From contig JALTCK010000033.1 in NCBI GenBank assembly GCA_027074805.1, positions 1 through 35,148 on the forward strand: DNA of 35,148 nucleotides. The letters run 5' to 3'. Numbering within the stretch: position 1 is the stretch's first letter; the number at the start of each line of letters is the position of its first letter. The notes beneath the pieces are model-generated. The model worked only from the letters and a program-made list of their open reading frames with translations. It was not told the DNA's origin and did not search any database. Positions 1 through 8,326 of this stretch are shown piece by piece. Made by a program: the position numbers and the translations under genes. Source of the DNA: Thermococcus sp. Its GTDB lineage: Archaea > Methanobacteriota_B > Thermococci > Thermococcales > Thermococcaceae.

Positions 1-3
1 CAT
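1..3 (-). CDS. Start codon of a gene continuing beyond the window
   Basis: The first three bases are the complement of ATG. A strong ribosome binding site (AAGGAGAT, complement of 12-19) lies eight bases before it and overlaps the TAA stop of the upstream minus-strand gene. This is the usual layout of translationally coupled operon genes. The product cannot be seen. Confidence 0.5.
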
Positions 4-9
4 TTGTGG

Positions 10-471
10 TTATCTCCTTCGGACATAAGTCTTTCTCTCGGCAATGGCTCCACCTTCGAGTTTCATAACGTCTATTCTTTCAAAACCTGCAGTTTCCCAT
101 TTATAGGCAATTAAGTAATCGATGAATTGCTTTATTCGGTAGCGGGTTATGGAATCTGCAACGTACTTGGTCTCGTAGAGTAGTACGAGCTTGTCTGAAT
201 GTTCTGAGAGCCATTTGTATAGTGTTTCCTTCTCCTCAGACCTTTTGGAGAGGGGGTTGACTATGAGGTAAACATCAAAATCATTAGATTCAAATGGAGA
301 ACCGATGTATATTTCTCCATTGATCTGGAAAGGAATGTATTCAGCCAGTCCCCTCTTTCCACCCATAAGCCATGCATCGAGGTATATCCTGGCAAGCCTT
401 TTACCACCCCCTGTGAGCAGCACCCTTCCAGCCTTTAGTCCAGCGATTTCCTTTATCATTTTCATCGTCAA
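10..471 (-). CDS. Conserved-looking hypothetical protein, 153 aa
   Basis: I do not recognise this soluble, mixed alpha/beta protein, which has no signal peptide or membrane segment. It has a Gly-rich stretch near the N terminus (LLTGGGKRLARIY) and a basic C terminus. The TTG at 471 lies eight bases after a GGAGGAG site (complement of 480-486), which favours it. An ATG at 465 is the alternative, with a longer spacing of 14. The next minus-strand gene begins immediately after the stop with its own ribosome binding site, so this is probably the first gene of an operon leaving the window. The ABC importer promoter lies divergently upstream. Confidence 0.7.
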   Translation of the reverse strand: MTMKMIKEIAGLKAGRVLLTGGGKRLARIYLDAWLMGGKRGLAEYIPFQINGEIYIGSPFESNDFDVYLIVNPLSKRSEEKETLYKWLSEHSDKLVLLYETKYVADSITRYRIKQFIDYLIAYKWETAGFERIDVMKLEGGAIAERKTYVRRR

Positions 472-520
472 GGTGTACTCTCCTCCAGTTAAAAACTCTT
501 TTCCTTATTCAAGAAACCGC

Positions 521-570
521 AAACTATATATCCAGCACCATGGGTATTATCTTGAAAGACTTTCGAGGTG
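521..570 (+). promoter_or_regulatory. TATA box and ribosome binding site of the nucleoside ABC operon
   Basis: AAACTATATA at 521-530 fits an archaeal TATA box, predicting a transcript start near 551. GAGGTG at 565-570 lies five bases before ATG 576. This selects 576 over the in-frame ATG at 540, which would fall upstream of the predicted transcript. Confidence 0.6.
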
Positions 571-575
571 TTGTT

Positions 576-1892
576 ATGAGGCGGTGGATAGCTTTGTTTT
601 TAATCGGCCTCATGGCCATTAGCGTCGTGGCCAGTGGCTGCATTAGCGGTGGCGGTAGTAGCAGTTCGACATCTACGAATACCCCGACTCCCACGAAGAT
701 AAACATAATTTACACGTACACGGGGTCCTTTAGTGACCCGGCTAAGGGTAAGCAGGCAGCGCAGGCACAGCTCCAGCAGGGGGCGTGGGTTATCTACCAA
801 GTCGCGGGTGGAACTGGACTTGGCGTTTTTGAGGCAGTTGGAGACTACCTCAAGGCTAACAACAAGAAGATGGGTCCTCCTTTTGCGATTGGTGTGGACT
901 CGGCTCAGGATTGGATTAAACCAGGAGTCATAATAGCTTCAATGATGAAACGCGTTGACGTTGGCGTTTACAACGCAGTTAAAGCAGCAGAGGAGAACCA
1001 GTTCCGCGGTGGCGTTGTTGAGCTGGGTCTCAAGGATGGTGGCGTCAAGCTAAGCACGATTCAAGATGTTAAGGCAATGTTTGACTCTCTCCCGGCTGAT
1101 GTCAAGGAAAAGAAACTCCAGGAGCTCGGCTTCCAGAACGAACAGCAACTTCTCGACTATCTCAACAAGACCCGCCAGCAGATCCCCTCGTGGATATGGC
1201 AGGCAGTTGACCAGCTCCAGCAGGAGATAGTCAGTGGCAAGATCATCGTCCCGAAGGCCACTTCCAAAGAGCAGATTGAAGCCCTGAGGAAGGCTCAGAA
1301 CTTGAGCGAAATGGAGAAGTACGGCAAGGAATGGGCGGCCACGGCTCCCAAGCCTGAAACTTACTTCAACAAGACCCTTAACGAGAGGCAGAACACCAAG
1401 AAGATAGCTATCGTCTTCGATGTCGGGGGCAGAGGTGACCTGAGCTTTAATGACATGGCTTACATGGGTGCCGAGAGAGCCGTCAAGGACTTTGGACTTC
1501 AGCTCACCCAGCTCCAAAGCAACAGCCCGAACGACTACTACACCAACCTACAGAGTCTTGCGAAGACAGGTCAGTACGACATTATAATCGCAGTAGGTTT
1601 CATGATGACCGACGCCGTCAAGAAGGTCGCCCAAGAGTATCCTAACCAGAGGTTCGTTCTCATAGATGGCTACGACCCGAACATGCCACACAACGTTCAG
1701 ATGGTTCTTTTCAAGGAGAACGAGGGTTCTGCGCTTGCCGGGGCACTAGCTTCGCTCATAGCACTCAATGACGGCAAGGACACTATAGGTATCGTACTCG
1801 GCATGGAGATACCGGTCCTCTATAAGTTCGAGGGCGGCTATCGCTTCGGCGCCTACTGGGGGCTCGACTACTACAAGACCCACAAGCACTGA
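576..1892 (+). CDS. BMP/PnrA-family nucleoside-binding lipoprotein, circularly permuted
   Basis: This is the substrate-binding lipoprotein of a nucleoside-type ABC importer, 438 aa. Residues 1-21 are a lipoprotein signal ending in a lipobox (VASGC), with Cys22 as the lipid site, followed by a Ser/Thr/Pro linker to about residue 41. The fold order is unusual. Residues 42-240 (YTGSFSDPAKGK, IYQVAGGTGLGVFEA, AIGVDSAQDWIKPG) match what is normally the C-terminal half of BMP proteins. After a linker (about 241-274), residues 275-438 (KKIAIVFDVGGRGDLSFND, VGFMMTDAV, EIPVLYKFEGGY) match the normal N-terminal half. The protein stops at YYKTHKH, exactly where the first segment should continue. An ATPase and two permeases follow. 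The family call is strong; whether the permutation is native or an assembly artefact is not settled by sequence alone. Confidence 0.9.
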   Translation: MRRWIALFLIGLMAISVVASGCISGGGSSSSTSTNTPTPTKINIIYTYTGSFSDPAKGKQAAQAQLQQGAWVIYQVAGGTGLGVFEAVGDYLKANNKKMGPPFAIGVDSAQDWIKPGVIIASMMKRVDVGVYNAVKAAEENQFRGGVVELGLKDGGVKLSTIQDVKAMFDSLPADVKEKKLQELGFQNEQQLLDYLNKTRQQIPSWIWQAVDQLQQEIVSGKIIVPKATSKEQIEALRKAQNLSEMEKYGKEWAATAPKPETYFNKTLNERQNTKKIAIVFDVGGRGDLSFNDMAYMGAERAVKDFGLQLTQLQSNSPNDYYTNLQSLAKTGQYDIIIAVGFMMTDAVKKVAQEYPNQRFVLIDGYDPNMPHNVQMVLFKENEGSALAGALASLIALNDGKDTIGIVLGMEIPVLYKFEGGYRFGAYWGLDYYKTHKH

Positions 1893-1920
1893 CCTCCTTT
1901 TTCTTTCCTTTGTTCTTGGA
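1893..1920 (+). terminator. Pyrimidine/T-rich stretch after the lipoprotein gene
   Basis: A run of CCTTTTTCTTTCCTTTG follows the stop. Archaeal termination often uses such T-tracts without a hairpin. It may partly reduce read-through, giving more binding protein than transporter. No stem-loop is visible. Confidence 0.35.
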
Positions 1921-1931
1921 GGTGATTCCCG

Positions 1932-3455
1932 ATGGAAGAAGAGACTCCCTTACTTGAGATGCGAAACATCGTTAAGGTGTACTCCGATGGAACCAAAGCC
2001 CTAAAGGGGGTGGATATTAAGGTTTACAAGGGTGAGATACTGGGTCTTCTTGGTGAGAATGGGGCTGGAAAAACTACTCTGATGAAAATCCTGTTTGGCA
2101 TGCTCAAACCCACTAAGGGAACCATACTCCTGAACGGAAAGGAAGTCCGGTTTAAGAGTCCTGCTGACGCTTTGGCCAATGGAATCGGAATGGTCCACCA
2201 GCACTTCACCTTGGTCGAGGTCTTCAATGCCCTTGAGAACATAATCCTCAGGATGGAGGGCCACGGTCTGCTTTCGAAGATAGACGTAGACAACGCCAGA
2301 AAAAAGCTCCAGAAACTCATGGATGATCTCAACTTCCAGGTTCCACTTGATGTTCCTGTAGAGAACCTTCCCGTTGGTGTTCAGCAGAGGATTGAGATAC
2401 TTAAGATGCTCTACCGGGATGTTGATATTCTCATACTTGATGAGCCCACGGCGGTTTTAACTCCGATAGAGGTTAAGGAGCTATTCGATGTCCTCAAAAA
2501 GCTGAAGAGCCAAGGAAAGACTATCATCTTCATAAGTCACAAGCTCAATGAGGTCATGGAGATAACAGACAGGGTCACGGTCATCAGGAGAGGTGAGGTC
2601 ATCGGGACAGTTAAAACGCCGGAGGCGACACCCCAGCTCTTGGCTAGGATGATGGTGGGTAGGGACGTTGTCCTTAGGATAGAGAAGCCCCCCAAGGAAC
2701 CTGGAGAGGTCATTCTACACGTTGAGGACCTTTGGGTCAAAGGCGATCGCGGTGAGGAAGCTGTAAGAGGGGTTTCCTTCGATGTCAGAGCCGGTGAAAT
2801 ATTCGGGATAGCTGGCGTTGAAGGCAACGGCCAGAGCGAGCTGATAGAAGCCATAACCGGGCTGAGAAGGGTAGAGAAAGGTAAAGTAAAGGTAAACAAT
2901 GTCGAGATAACTGGCAAAAAGCCCAAGGAGCTCTACGAGATGGGTATAGCCCATATCCCAGAGGACAGGACTCACATGGGACTGATTCTTGATATGACTG
3001 TGATGGAAAATGCCATACTGGGAATGCAGTGGCGGAAGGAGTTCTCAAGGGCCGGGCTGATGGACTGGAAAAGCGTGGAAAGGCATACGAAGCACCTCAT
3101 AGAAGAGTTTGACATAACTGCTCCCGGTGTTAGGTCTCCGGTTAAATCCCTCAGCGGTGGCAATCAACAGAAACTCATAGTAGCCAGAGAGGTCAGCAAA
3201 AAACCGGAGCTCATTATAGCTTCTCAGCCGACTCGCGGTGTTGATGTCGCTTCTACTGAATACATCAGGAATTACCTCGTCAGACTGAGGAACGAGAACA
3301 AAGCCGTTCTTCTAGTCTCCGCAGACCTCGATGAGGTTCTCCAGCTCAGCGATAGGATGGCCATCATGTACGAGGGTCAGTTCATGGGAGTTGTCAAACC
3401 CGATGAGGTTACCGAGGAGCAGATAGGCCTCATGATGGGAGGTGTCAAGGCATGA
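1932..3455 (+). CDS. Nucleoside/sugar-type ABC transporter ATPase, two ABC domains
   Basis: This 507 aa cytoplasmic energy subunit has tandem ATPase domains, typical of the ribose/nucleoside (NupA, YufO, RnsB-like) class. Domain 1 has Walker A GENGAGKTT at 41-49, a degenerate signature LPVGVQQR at 146-153 and Walker B ILILDE at 166-171. Domain 2 has a degenerate Walker A (GVEGNGQSE, 295-303), a good signature LSGGNQQ (407-413) and SQPTRGVD near 431-438. A poor first signature and poor second Walker A are usual for this class. The start follows an excellent GGAGGTGAT site. Its stop overlaps the next start (ATGA), so expression is coupled to the permeases. Confidence 0.95.
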   Translation: MEEETPLLEMRNIVKVYSDGTKALKGVDIKVYKGEILGLLGENGAGKTTLMKILFGMLKPTKGTILLNGKEVRFKSPADALANGIGMVHQHFTLVEVFNALENIILRMEGHGLLSKIDVDNARKKLQKLMDDLNFQVPLDVPVENLPVGVQQRIEILKMLYRDVDILILDEPTAVLTPIEVKELFDVLKKLKSQGKTIIFISHKLNEVMEITDRVTVIRRGEVIGTVKTPEATPQLLARMMVGRDVVLRIEKPPKEPGEVILHVEDLWVKGDRGEEAVRGVSFDVRAGEIFGIAGVEGNGQSELIEAITGLRRVEKGKVKVNNVEITGKKPKELYEMGIAHIPEDRTHMGLILDMTVMENAILGMQWRKEFSRAGLMDWKSVERHTKHLIEEFDITAPGVRSPVKSLSGGNQQKLIVAREVSKKPELIIASQPTRGVDVASTEYIRNYLVRLRNENKAVLLVSADLDEVLQLSDRMAIMYEGQFMGVVKPDEVTEEQIGLMMGGVKA

Positions 3456-4492
3456 GCTTTTCCACTGAATTGCGCGGTTACGGAAAACCCCTGGCGGAGA
3501 GTGTTCTCGCGATACTGATTGGGGCGCTCATAGGTGCTATTGTGTTGTGGCTCAGCGGCTATGACGCCGTCGCTGCTTACAAAGCCCTGCTGGAGGGCGC
3601 TTTCCTCGGGGGGAACTTCTCTGAGACCCTCAGCAAGTCTACCCCTCTTATACTCACGGCAATAACCTTCGCTATAGGCGCTAGAACTGGTCTCTTCAAC
3701 ATTGGTGCCGAGGGTGCGGTTTACTTCGGCGCAATTGCGGCCGTCGGCGTTACGCAGGTACTTCAGAACCCCCTCGCAGGTGTGCTCAGCGGACTGCTAA
3801 TCGGTGCCCTCTGGATGCTTCCAGCGGCGGTGCTCAAGGTTTATCGCGGTGTCCATGAGGTCATCTCAACCATAATGCTTAACTGGATAGCGTTTTACAT
3901 TGCCAGTTGGATGGCTCTCAGCGTCTTAGCCAACCCAAACAATCCCAACAGCACCCTGCCAATACCCCCTGGGGCGAGACTTCCACTCCTCGTTCAGAAC
4001 TCCACTCTCTCCATGGCATTCATCATCGCGGTCGTGGCCTCGATAGTGGTTTATGTCATAATGTGGCACACCAGACTTGGTTATGAACTTAGGACGAGCG
4101 GTCAGAACCCAAGGGCTGCTGAGTACGGCGGCATAAACCCGAAGGCCGCGATGGTATGGTCGTTCCTCATCGGGGGAATGACAGCCGGGCTTGCGGGTGC
4201 AGTTCAGATCATGGGCATACCACCGAGTTACTCGATAAGTCAAGGACTGGCCAACGTTTACGGTTACGGTTTCGATGGGATAGGCGTCTCACTCGTAGGC
4301 AGAAATCATCCGCTTGGGATAATCTTTGCGGGGATACTCTTCGGTGCGCTGAACGCTGGTGCAACACAGATGCAACAGACGGGTGTTCCACTGGAGATGG
4401 TCAAGGTCATTGAGGGAATAATCATTGTGGCCGTTGCCGTTCCAGGATTGCTTGACCTCTTCGTGAAGCCCTTTAGGAGGGGAGCCCAATGA
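3452..4492 (+). CDS. Nucleoside ABC transporter permease 1
   Basis: This 346 aa multi-span membrane protein belongs to the branched-chain/ribose permease superfamily (BPD_transp_2), resembling NupB/YufP. The family hallmark FNIGAEGAVYFGA lies near residue 90, and GINPKAAMVWSFLIGG lies in the second half, where the ATPase-contact region is expected. Hydrophobic segments run throughout. The start overlaps the ATPase stop by four bases, with GGAGGTG just upstream, and its own stop overlaps the next permease in the same way. It probably pairs with the next gene as a heterodimeric channel. Confidence 0.93.
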   Translation: MSFSTELRGYGKPLAESVLAILIGALIGAIVLWLSGYDAVAAYKALLEGAFLGGNFSETLSKSTPLILTAITFAIGARTGLFNIGAEGAVYFGAIAAVGVTQVLQNPLAGVLSGLLIGALWMLPAAVLKVYRGVHEVISTIMLNWIAFYIASWMALSVLANPNNPNSTLPIPPGARLPLLVQNSTLSMAFIIAVVASIVVYVIMWHTRLGYELRTSGQNPRAAEYGGINPKAAMVWSFLIGGMTAGLAGAVQIMGIPPSYSISQGLANVYGYGFDGIGVSLVGRNHPLGIIFAGILFGALNAGATQMQQTGVPLEMVKVIEGIIIVAVAVPGLLDLFVKPFRRGAQ

Positions 4493-5400
4493 ATGAGACG
4501 ATGATAGTCGGTCTTCTGCTCGGCTCTCTAGCGGCGATGGTGCCCATAGTCCTCACCAGCGTCGGGGCGACGATAAGCGAGAGGGCTGGCGTTGTCAACA
4601 TTGGCTACGAGGGAATACTGATGCTCTCTGCGTTCTTCGGGACCATTTTTGCGGAGATGGCTCACAACGGCTGGGTCGGTCTTCTTGGTGGGGCACTTAC
4701 GGGTCTGGCACTGGGCGTCGTTCACGGCGTTATAACGGTCTACCTCAAGGGTGACCACGTCATACCGGGCATAGGTCTAAACCTCATAGGTTATGGAGGC
4801 GTCGCCTTTGGAATCCTTGCTTACTGGGGCACCGCGGGCCAGCACCAGGTTCCGAGCTACGCACAGATAAGCCCTCTCTGGATGGACGCCTTCGGGAACT
4901 CGCTGAGTCCGATGGTTCCCATAACATTTTTCATTGCCCTTCTGGCTTGGTGGATGCTCTTCAAGACACCCCTTGGACTTCGCATTCGCTCCGTTGGTGA
5001 GAATCCGGAAGCAGCGGATGCACTCGGAATAAACGTCGAACTCTATCGCTTCACGGCGGTGCTGATAGCCTCGGCGTTGTCAGGCGTTGCGGGAGCCTAT
5101 CTGAGCGTGGATTGGCTTGGAACCGTCACCAAAACAATAGCGGCCGGTAGGGGTTTCATAGCGCTGGCCAACATGGTATTCAGTGGATGGAACCCGCTGA
5201 TGGCTCTCGTTGGAGGCTTCATCTTTGGGTTCTTCGATAACCTGGCCATATACATACAGAACAACCCATGGCTTGCAGGAGCGATACCTTGGCAGTTCAT
5301 AGCGACGTTGCCCTACGTGGTAACTCTTATAGTGGTAGCGGGTATAATAGGCAGGGCTAGGCCGCCTAAGTGGGATGGTATCCCATACAAGAGGGAGTGA
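4489..5400 (+). CDS. Nucleoside ABC transporter permease 2
   Basis: This 303 aa multi-span membrane protein is of the NupC/YufQ type. VVNIGYEGILMLSAFFG, the second-permease form of the family hallmark, lies near residues 35-51. SVGENPEAADALGINV, about two thirds along, corresponds to the ATPase-coupling loop. It begins inside the stop of permease 1 (ATGA) behind an AGGAGG site and is the last gene of the operon. T-rich sequence follows its stop. Confidence 0.93.
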   Translation: MNETMIVGLLLGSLAAMVPIVLTSVGATISERAGVVNIGYEGILMLSAFFGTIFAEMAHNGWVGLLGGALTGLALGVVHGVITVYLKGDHVIPGIGLNLIGYGGVAFGILAYWGTAGQHQVPSYAQISPLWMDAFGNSLSPMVPITFFIALLAWWMLFKTPLGLRIRSVGENPEAADALGINVELYRFTAVLIASALSGVAGAYLSVDWLGTVTKTIAAGRGFIALANMVFSGWNPLMALVGGFIFGFFDNLAIYIQNNPWLAGAIPWQFIATLPYVVTLIVVAGIIGRARPPKWDGIPYKRE

Positions 5401-5451
5401 TTCCCTCTTCTGCGATTTTCCTTTTTCAAGAACGGTGTATAAAAGGGAAGT
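5401..5451. terminator. Intergenic T-tracts between converging genes
   Basis: The 51 bases between the converging importer operon and the metal-binding protein gene hold T-rich tracts on both strands (GATTTTCCTTTTTC on plus; CCCTTTTATA on minus). Both fit factor-independent archaeal termination. No hairpin was found. Confidence 0.4.
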
Positions 5452-6441
5452 TCATTTTTTCAGGACTACACCAATCGCCGTCCCAAGGACGAGTCCAACC
5501 ATAAGGGAGAGCACCACATATGTCGTTACGTCCGTGCCCTCTACTGGAATCCTTTCAACCTTTCTGCCCAGGGCACTCACGACCGCAGCACTGTTTTCTA
5601 TTAGAACTTCAGTGTAGGGTTGATCACTCCAGAATACCGAGACCTCTACACTCGGTCTTCCACTCTTTGAAGCCAATTCTCTTGCTGCGTTCTTGAGCTG
5701 TTCCGAACTTTCCCTGGTGTAAACCACCATAGAGGTCTTCATGCTCGTCTTAACCAGGCTGTCGACTCCTATGGCTGGTACTTCCTCTTCGGGCTTTATT
5801 GAGGCGACAGCTTTTATTCCAAGCCATTCTATAGCGTACTGGTCTGGTGGCATCTGGATCACCGCTGTGAAATTCTCTTGGACGAGAGCCCTATACGATT
5901 GAACTATCGCCAGAACGCGCTCTTTGAAACTTCGATATTCCTCCTGGTAGAGGTTCTTGTTTCCTGGATCACGTTCGATAAGCGCCTCCTCTGCACTCTT
6001 CGCTATTGAAAGAGCGTTATATGGATCAACCCAGACGCCGTGGGGGTTATTCTTCTCATTATACCAGTGTTCCTTTAGATAACGGAAGCCGTTCCTCTTG
6101 TAATCATCAACGAAGAGGGGTTTGCCGGTTATCACACCCTCCTTGTAGAGCTCTGCTATCTTCTTTTCAACCGGGAGGTGACCGCCCGTGGTGACTATCA
6201 CATCGGCCTTGTGAAGGAGCTCTATCTGGCTGGTTGTTAGCTGGTATTCGTGCGGATCGGCCCCAGGTGGGATTATATAAACTACTTCCACAGAGTCTCC
6301 GAAGGCGTCCTTGATTATGCCAGCGAGGGGCGCTATGGTGGTGACAACAAGGGGCCTTTGAGTTTCTCCACTAACTTCACTGGTGAGGGTGATGAACAAT
6401 AATATGATCAGGATAGTCCCAAGAAGTTTTCTCACTCTCAT
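5452..6441 (-). CDS. ZnuA/TroA-like metal-binding protein with C-terminal membrane anchor
   Basis: This 329 aa homologue of zinc/manganese ABC importer binding proteins has an N-terminal signal segment (residues 4-24). It keeps two expected metal-ligand histidines: His64 in GADPHEY and His134 in NPHGVWVDP. In the third ligand region, where the family usually has a His before an aromatic motif, this protein has PPDQYAIEWLGI, so the ligand seems lost or replaced by Asp. A hydrophobic C-terminal helix (about 303-326) with two closing lysines suggests an anchor instead of a lipid. No permease or ATPase is adjacent. ATG 6441 is chosen because GGGTGA lies just upstream; a GTG at 6450 is possible. 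It may bind metal for another transporter or for the divergent metalloprotease, which is inference. Confidence 0.8.
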   Translation of the reverse strand: MRVRKLLGTILIILLFITLTSEVSGETQRPLVVTTIAPLAGIIKDAFGDSVEVVYIIPPGADPHEYQLTTSQIELLHKADVIVTTGGHLPVEKKIAELYKEGVITGKPLFVDDYKRNGFRYLKEHWYNEKNNPHGVWVDPYNALSIAKSAEEALIERDPGNKNLYQEEYRSFKERVLAIVQSYRALVQENFTAVIQMPPDQYAIEWLGIKAVASIKPEEEVPAIGVDSLVKTSMKTSMVVYTRESSEQLKNAARELASKSGRPSVEVSVFWSDQPYTEVLIENSAAVVSALGRKVERIPVEGTDVTTYVVLSLMVGLVLGTAIGVVLKK

Positions 6442-6529
6442 TTCGGTCACCCTAACAAAGTCAACGTCTCTGCTTTAAAGTTGTCGGAAACGTTATAAGT
6501 TCCTGGGAGAACTACCACCCGGGATTGTT

Positions 6530-8326
6530 ATGAGGAAACTCTGGGGCTCCATATTACTAATGTTCCTGCTTTTGAGTCTCAGTATCAGTCCCGTTGCGGC
6601 GTATAAAGTAGACTCGCGGGTAACCGTTGAAATAAACCCCAATGCAGAGCTCCTGAGCGTCGTCTACTACCTTGCTTTTGGTAAGAATGACCCATTCGTT
6701 ATAAACAGGGGTGGGTACCTCAAAGAAGTTGATGGTTATTTCGAAGAATACCGGAACATGGAAGCTGTGAGAATGCTTAAAGACTACATCCCTAAAACGC
6801 TCAGCACCCCTGAGAGAGACTACAAACTGATGCTCGTGGAATGGTACCTCCTACAATGCAGTGCACCCCCAGAGATAGAGCCCCAGATTGCGATAGATGA
6901 CCAATGGGTGCTGGAGTTTCTCTCCGCCCTCAGAGAGTTTGCAAAAGAGACTGACTTTATAAAGTTCTACAAAGAGCATCAGGTCTACTACTGGGAGGAT
7001 CTCTCGATATATGTTAACGCTTTCAAACAGCTTCCTCCAGATAAATTCATGGGGAAATATGCGGATGTCAAGGATATTAGCTTTGAGTTTCTACATCCTT
7101 ACCTCGTTGCCATTCACGGGCACAGCTTTAACCCGGTAATCAACGGGCACCAAATTTGGGGTGCGGGAGGCATGCTACCCCTCGTCAGAAGAACCCCTCA
7201 GAGAACCCTCTGGAGTCATGAAACTGCAAGGGACACAATCTTTGGACTCCCATTGAACGGCGACTACATCAATAACGGTGGCCTCGACGAACTACTTTAT
7301 CTAGGCTTCATCTACCACGAGCTCGGGCACGACATAACCCTCCCCCAGCTCTGGGCAAACATTAAGATGGTTGACAACATGAACTACTTCCAGTCCGTGA
7401 TAGAGGAGAATATGCCCTATCTGGCCAAGTACGACATTCACTTCTGGCATCCAGAATCCATGATCTACGAGAGCTTCGCCGATGGATGGGAGGACTTTGC
7501 GCTCTCTCATGTGAACGAGAACTACACGAAGTTAGCCATGTGGATGCAACGTGGCTGGGGTGAGTACTGGATAGATGACGTTGTGAACCTCTATGAGAAA
7601 TACGCCCGCTTAACCAGTGAGACGGGGAGAGGAATAAGCAACTACGTGCCCCAGATGCTCGCGGCGCTTGAGGGAAACTACAGCCCCACCAAAGCCGAGG
7701 AGGAGTTTCAGGAAAGGGTTCCGGTAACACCGCTGATGGCCTTTGACAAGGGGGCAGTTAATGGAAAGGTAATAATAGTCTTTGGGACAAAGAACCCGGA
7801 TGAAAGTGGTGTAAGTTATGATTACCAAACCGCGACCATAGTTGAGATAATGCTCAGGGACTTTTACTCGCAGTGGGAAAGTCCCGTCAACGTCACCATA
7901 AAAGCGGACTTCGACATTACTGACCAGGATCTGAAGGAGAACCTAGTTATACTCGGTGGTCCAGTTACGAACGAGATCGCCAGGAAGATGCAGAACGAGT
8001 TTCCGCTCCGTTTCGTTGAAAAGAATGGGAAGTGGGTCGTAGACCACGATTCTAACTGGAACATAAGTAGCTTTATCCTGACGGGGAACGAGGAAAAGCC
8101 GGTCCTCATTGGAAAGCTCAATGATGCGTCCAACGCCTCATTCATCATGGCGATAAGAAACCCATACAACCCGAAGAACTTCATAGTTTGGATAGCGGGT
8201 GCAGATAGGTATGGAACAAGGCTGTATCTGAACCCCACTTACTATCTCAGCAGCTACGAGGTATGGAGTAAGAAAGGGATAGAGCTCGGCTTCTATGTTC
8301 AGCCGCTGACATCTTCTGGCGGCTGA
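6530..8326 (+). CDS. Secreted putative zinc metalloprotease, DUF4932-like
   Basis: This 598 aa protein has a signal peptide (residues 1-24, ending PVAA). The mid-region motif IYHELGHDIT gives the zinc-binding HExxH at 263-267. YESFADG places Glu314 about 50 residues later, the spacing expected for the third ligand of a gluzincin-type peptidase. It resembles the Thermococcales DUF4932 group. The C-terminal third contains VILGGPVTNEIA, reminiscent of extracellular adhesion or S-layer-associated domains. TTATAA at 6494-6499 predicts a short leader before ATG 6530. It is divergent from the metal-binding protein gene. Protease activity is inferred from the motif only. Confidence 0.75.
   Translation: MRKLWGSILLMFLLLSLSISPVAAYKVDSRVTVEINPNAELLSVVYYLAFGKNDPFVINRGGYLKEVDGYFEEYRNMEAVRMLKDYIPKTLSTPERDYKLMLVEWYLLQCSAPPEIEPQIAIDDQWVLEFLSALREFAKETDFIKFYKEHQVYYWEDLSIYVNAFKQLPPDKFMGKYADVKDISFEFLHPYLVAIHGHSFNPVINGHQIWGAGGMLPLVRRTPQRTLWSHETARDTIFGLPLNGDYINNGGLDELLYLGFIYHELGHDITLPQLWANIKMVDNMNYFQSVIEENMPYLAKYDIHFWHPESMIYESFADGWEDFALSHVNENYTKLAMWMQRGWGEYWIDDVVNLYEKYARLTSETGRGISNYVPQMLAALEGNYSPTKAEEEFQERVPVTPLMAFDKGAVNGKVIIVFGTKNPDESGVSYDYQTATIVEIMLRDFYSQWESPVNVTIKADFDITDQDLKENLVILGGPVTNEIARKMQNEFPLRFVEKNGKWVVDHDSNWNISSFILTGNEEKPVLIGKLNDASNASFIMAIRNPYNPKNFIVWIAGADRYGTRLYLNPTYYLSSYEVWSKKGIELGFYVQPLTSSGG

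Noticed and set aside
540..575. Upstream ATG for the BMP lipoprotein
   Set aside because: It gives 12 extra residues before a perfect signal peptide and lies before the predicted transcript start; ATG 576 has the ribosome binding site.
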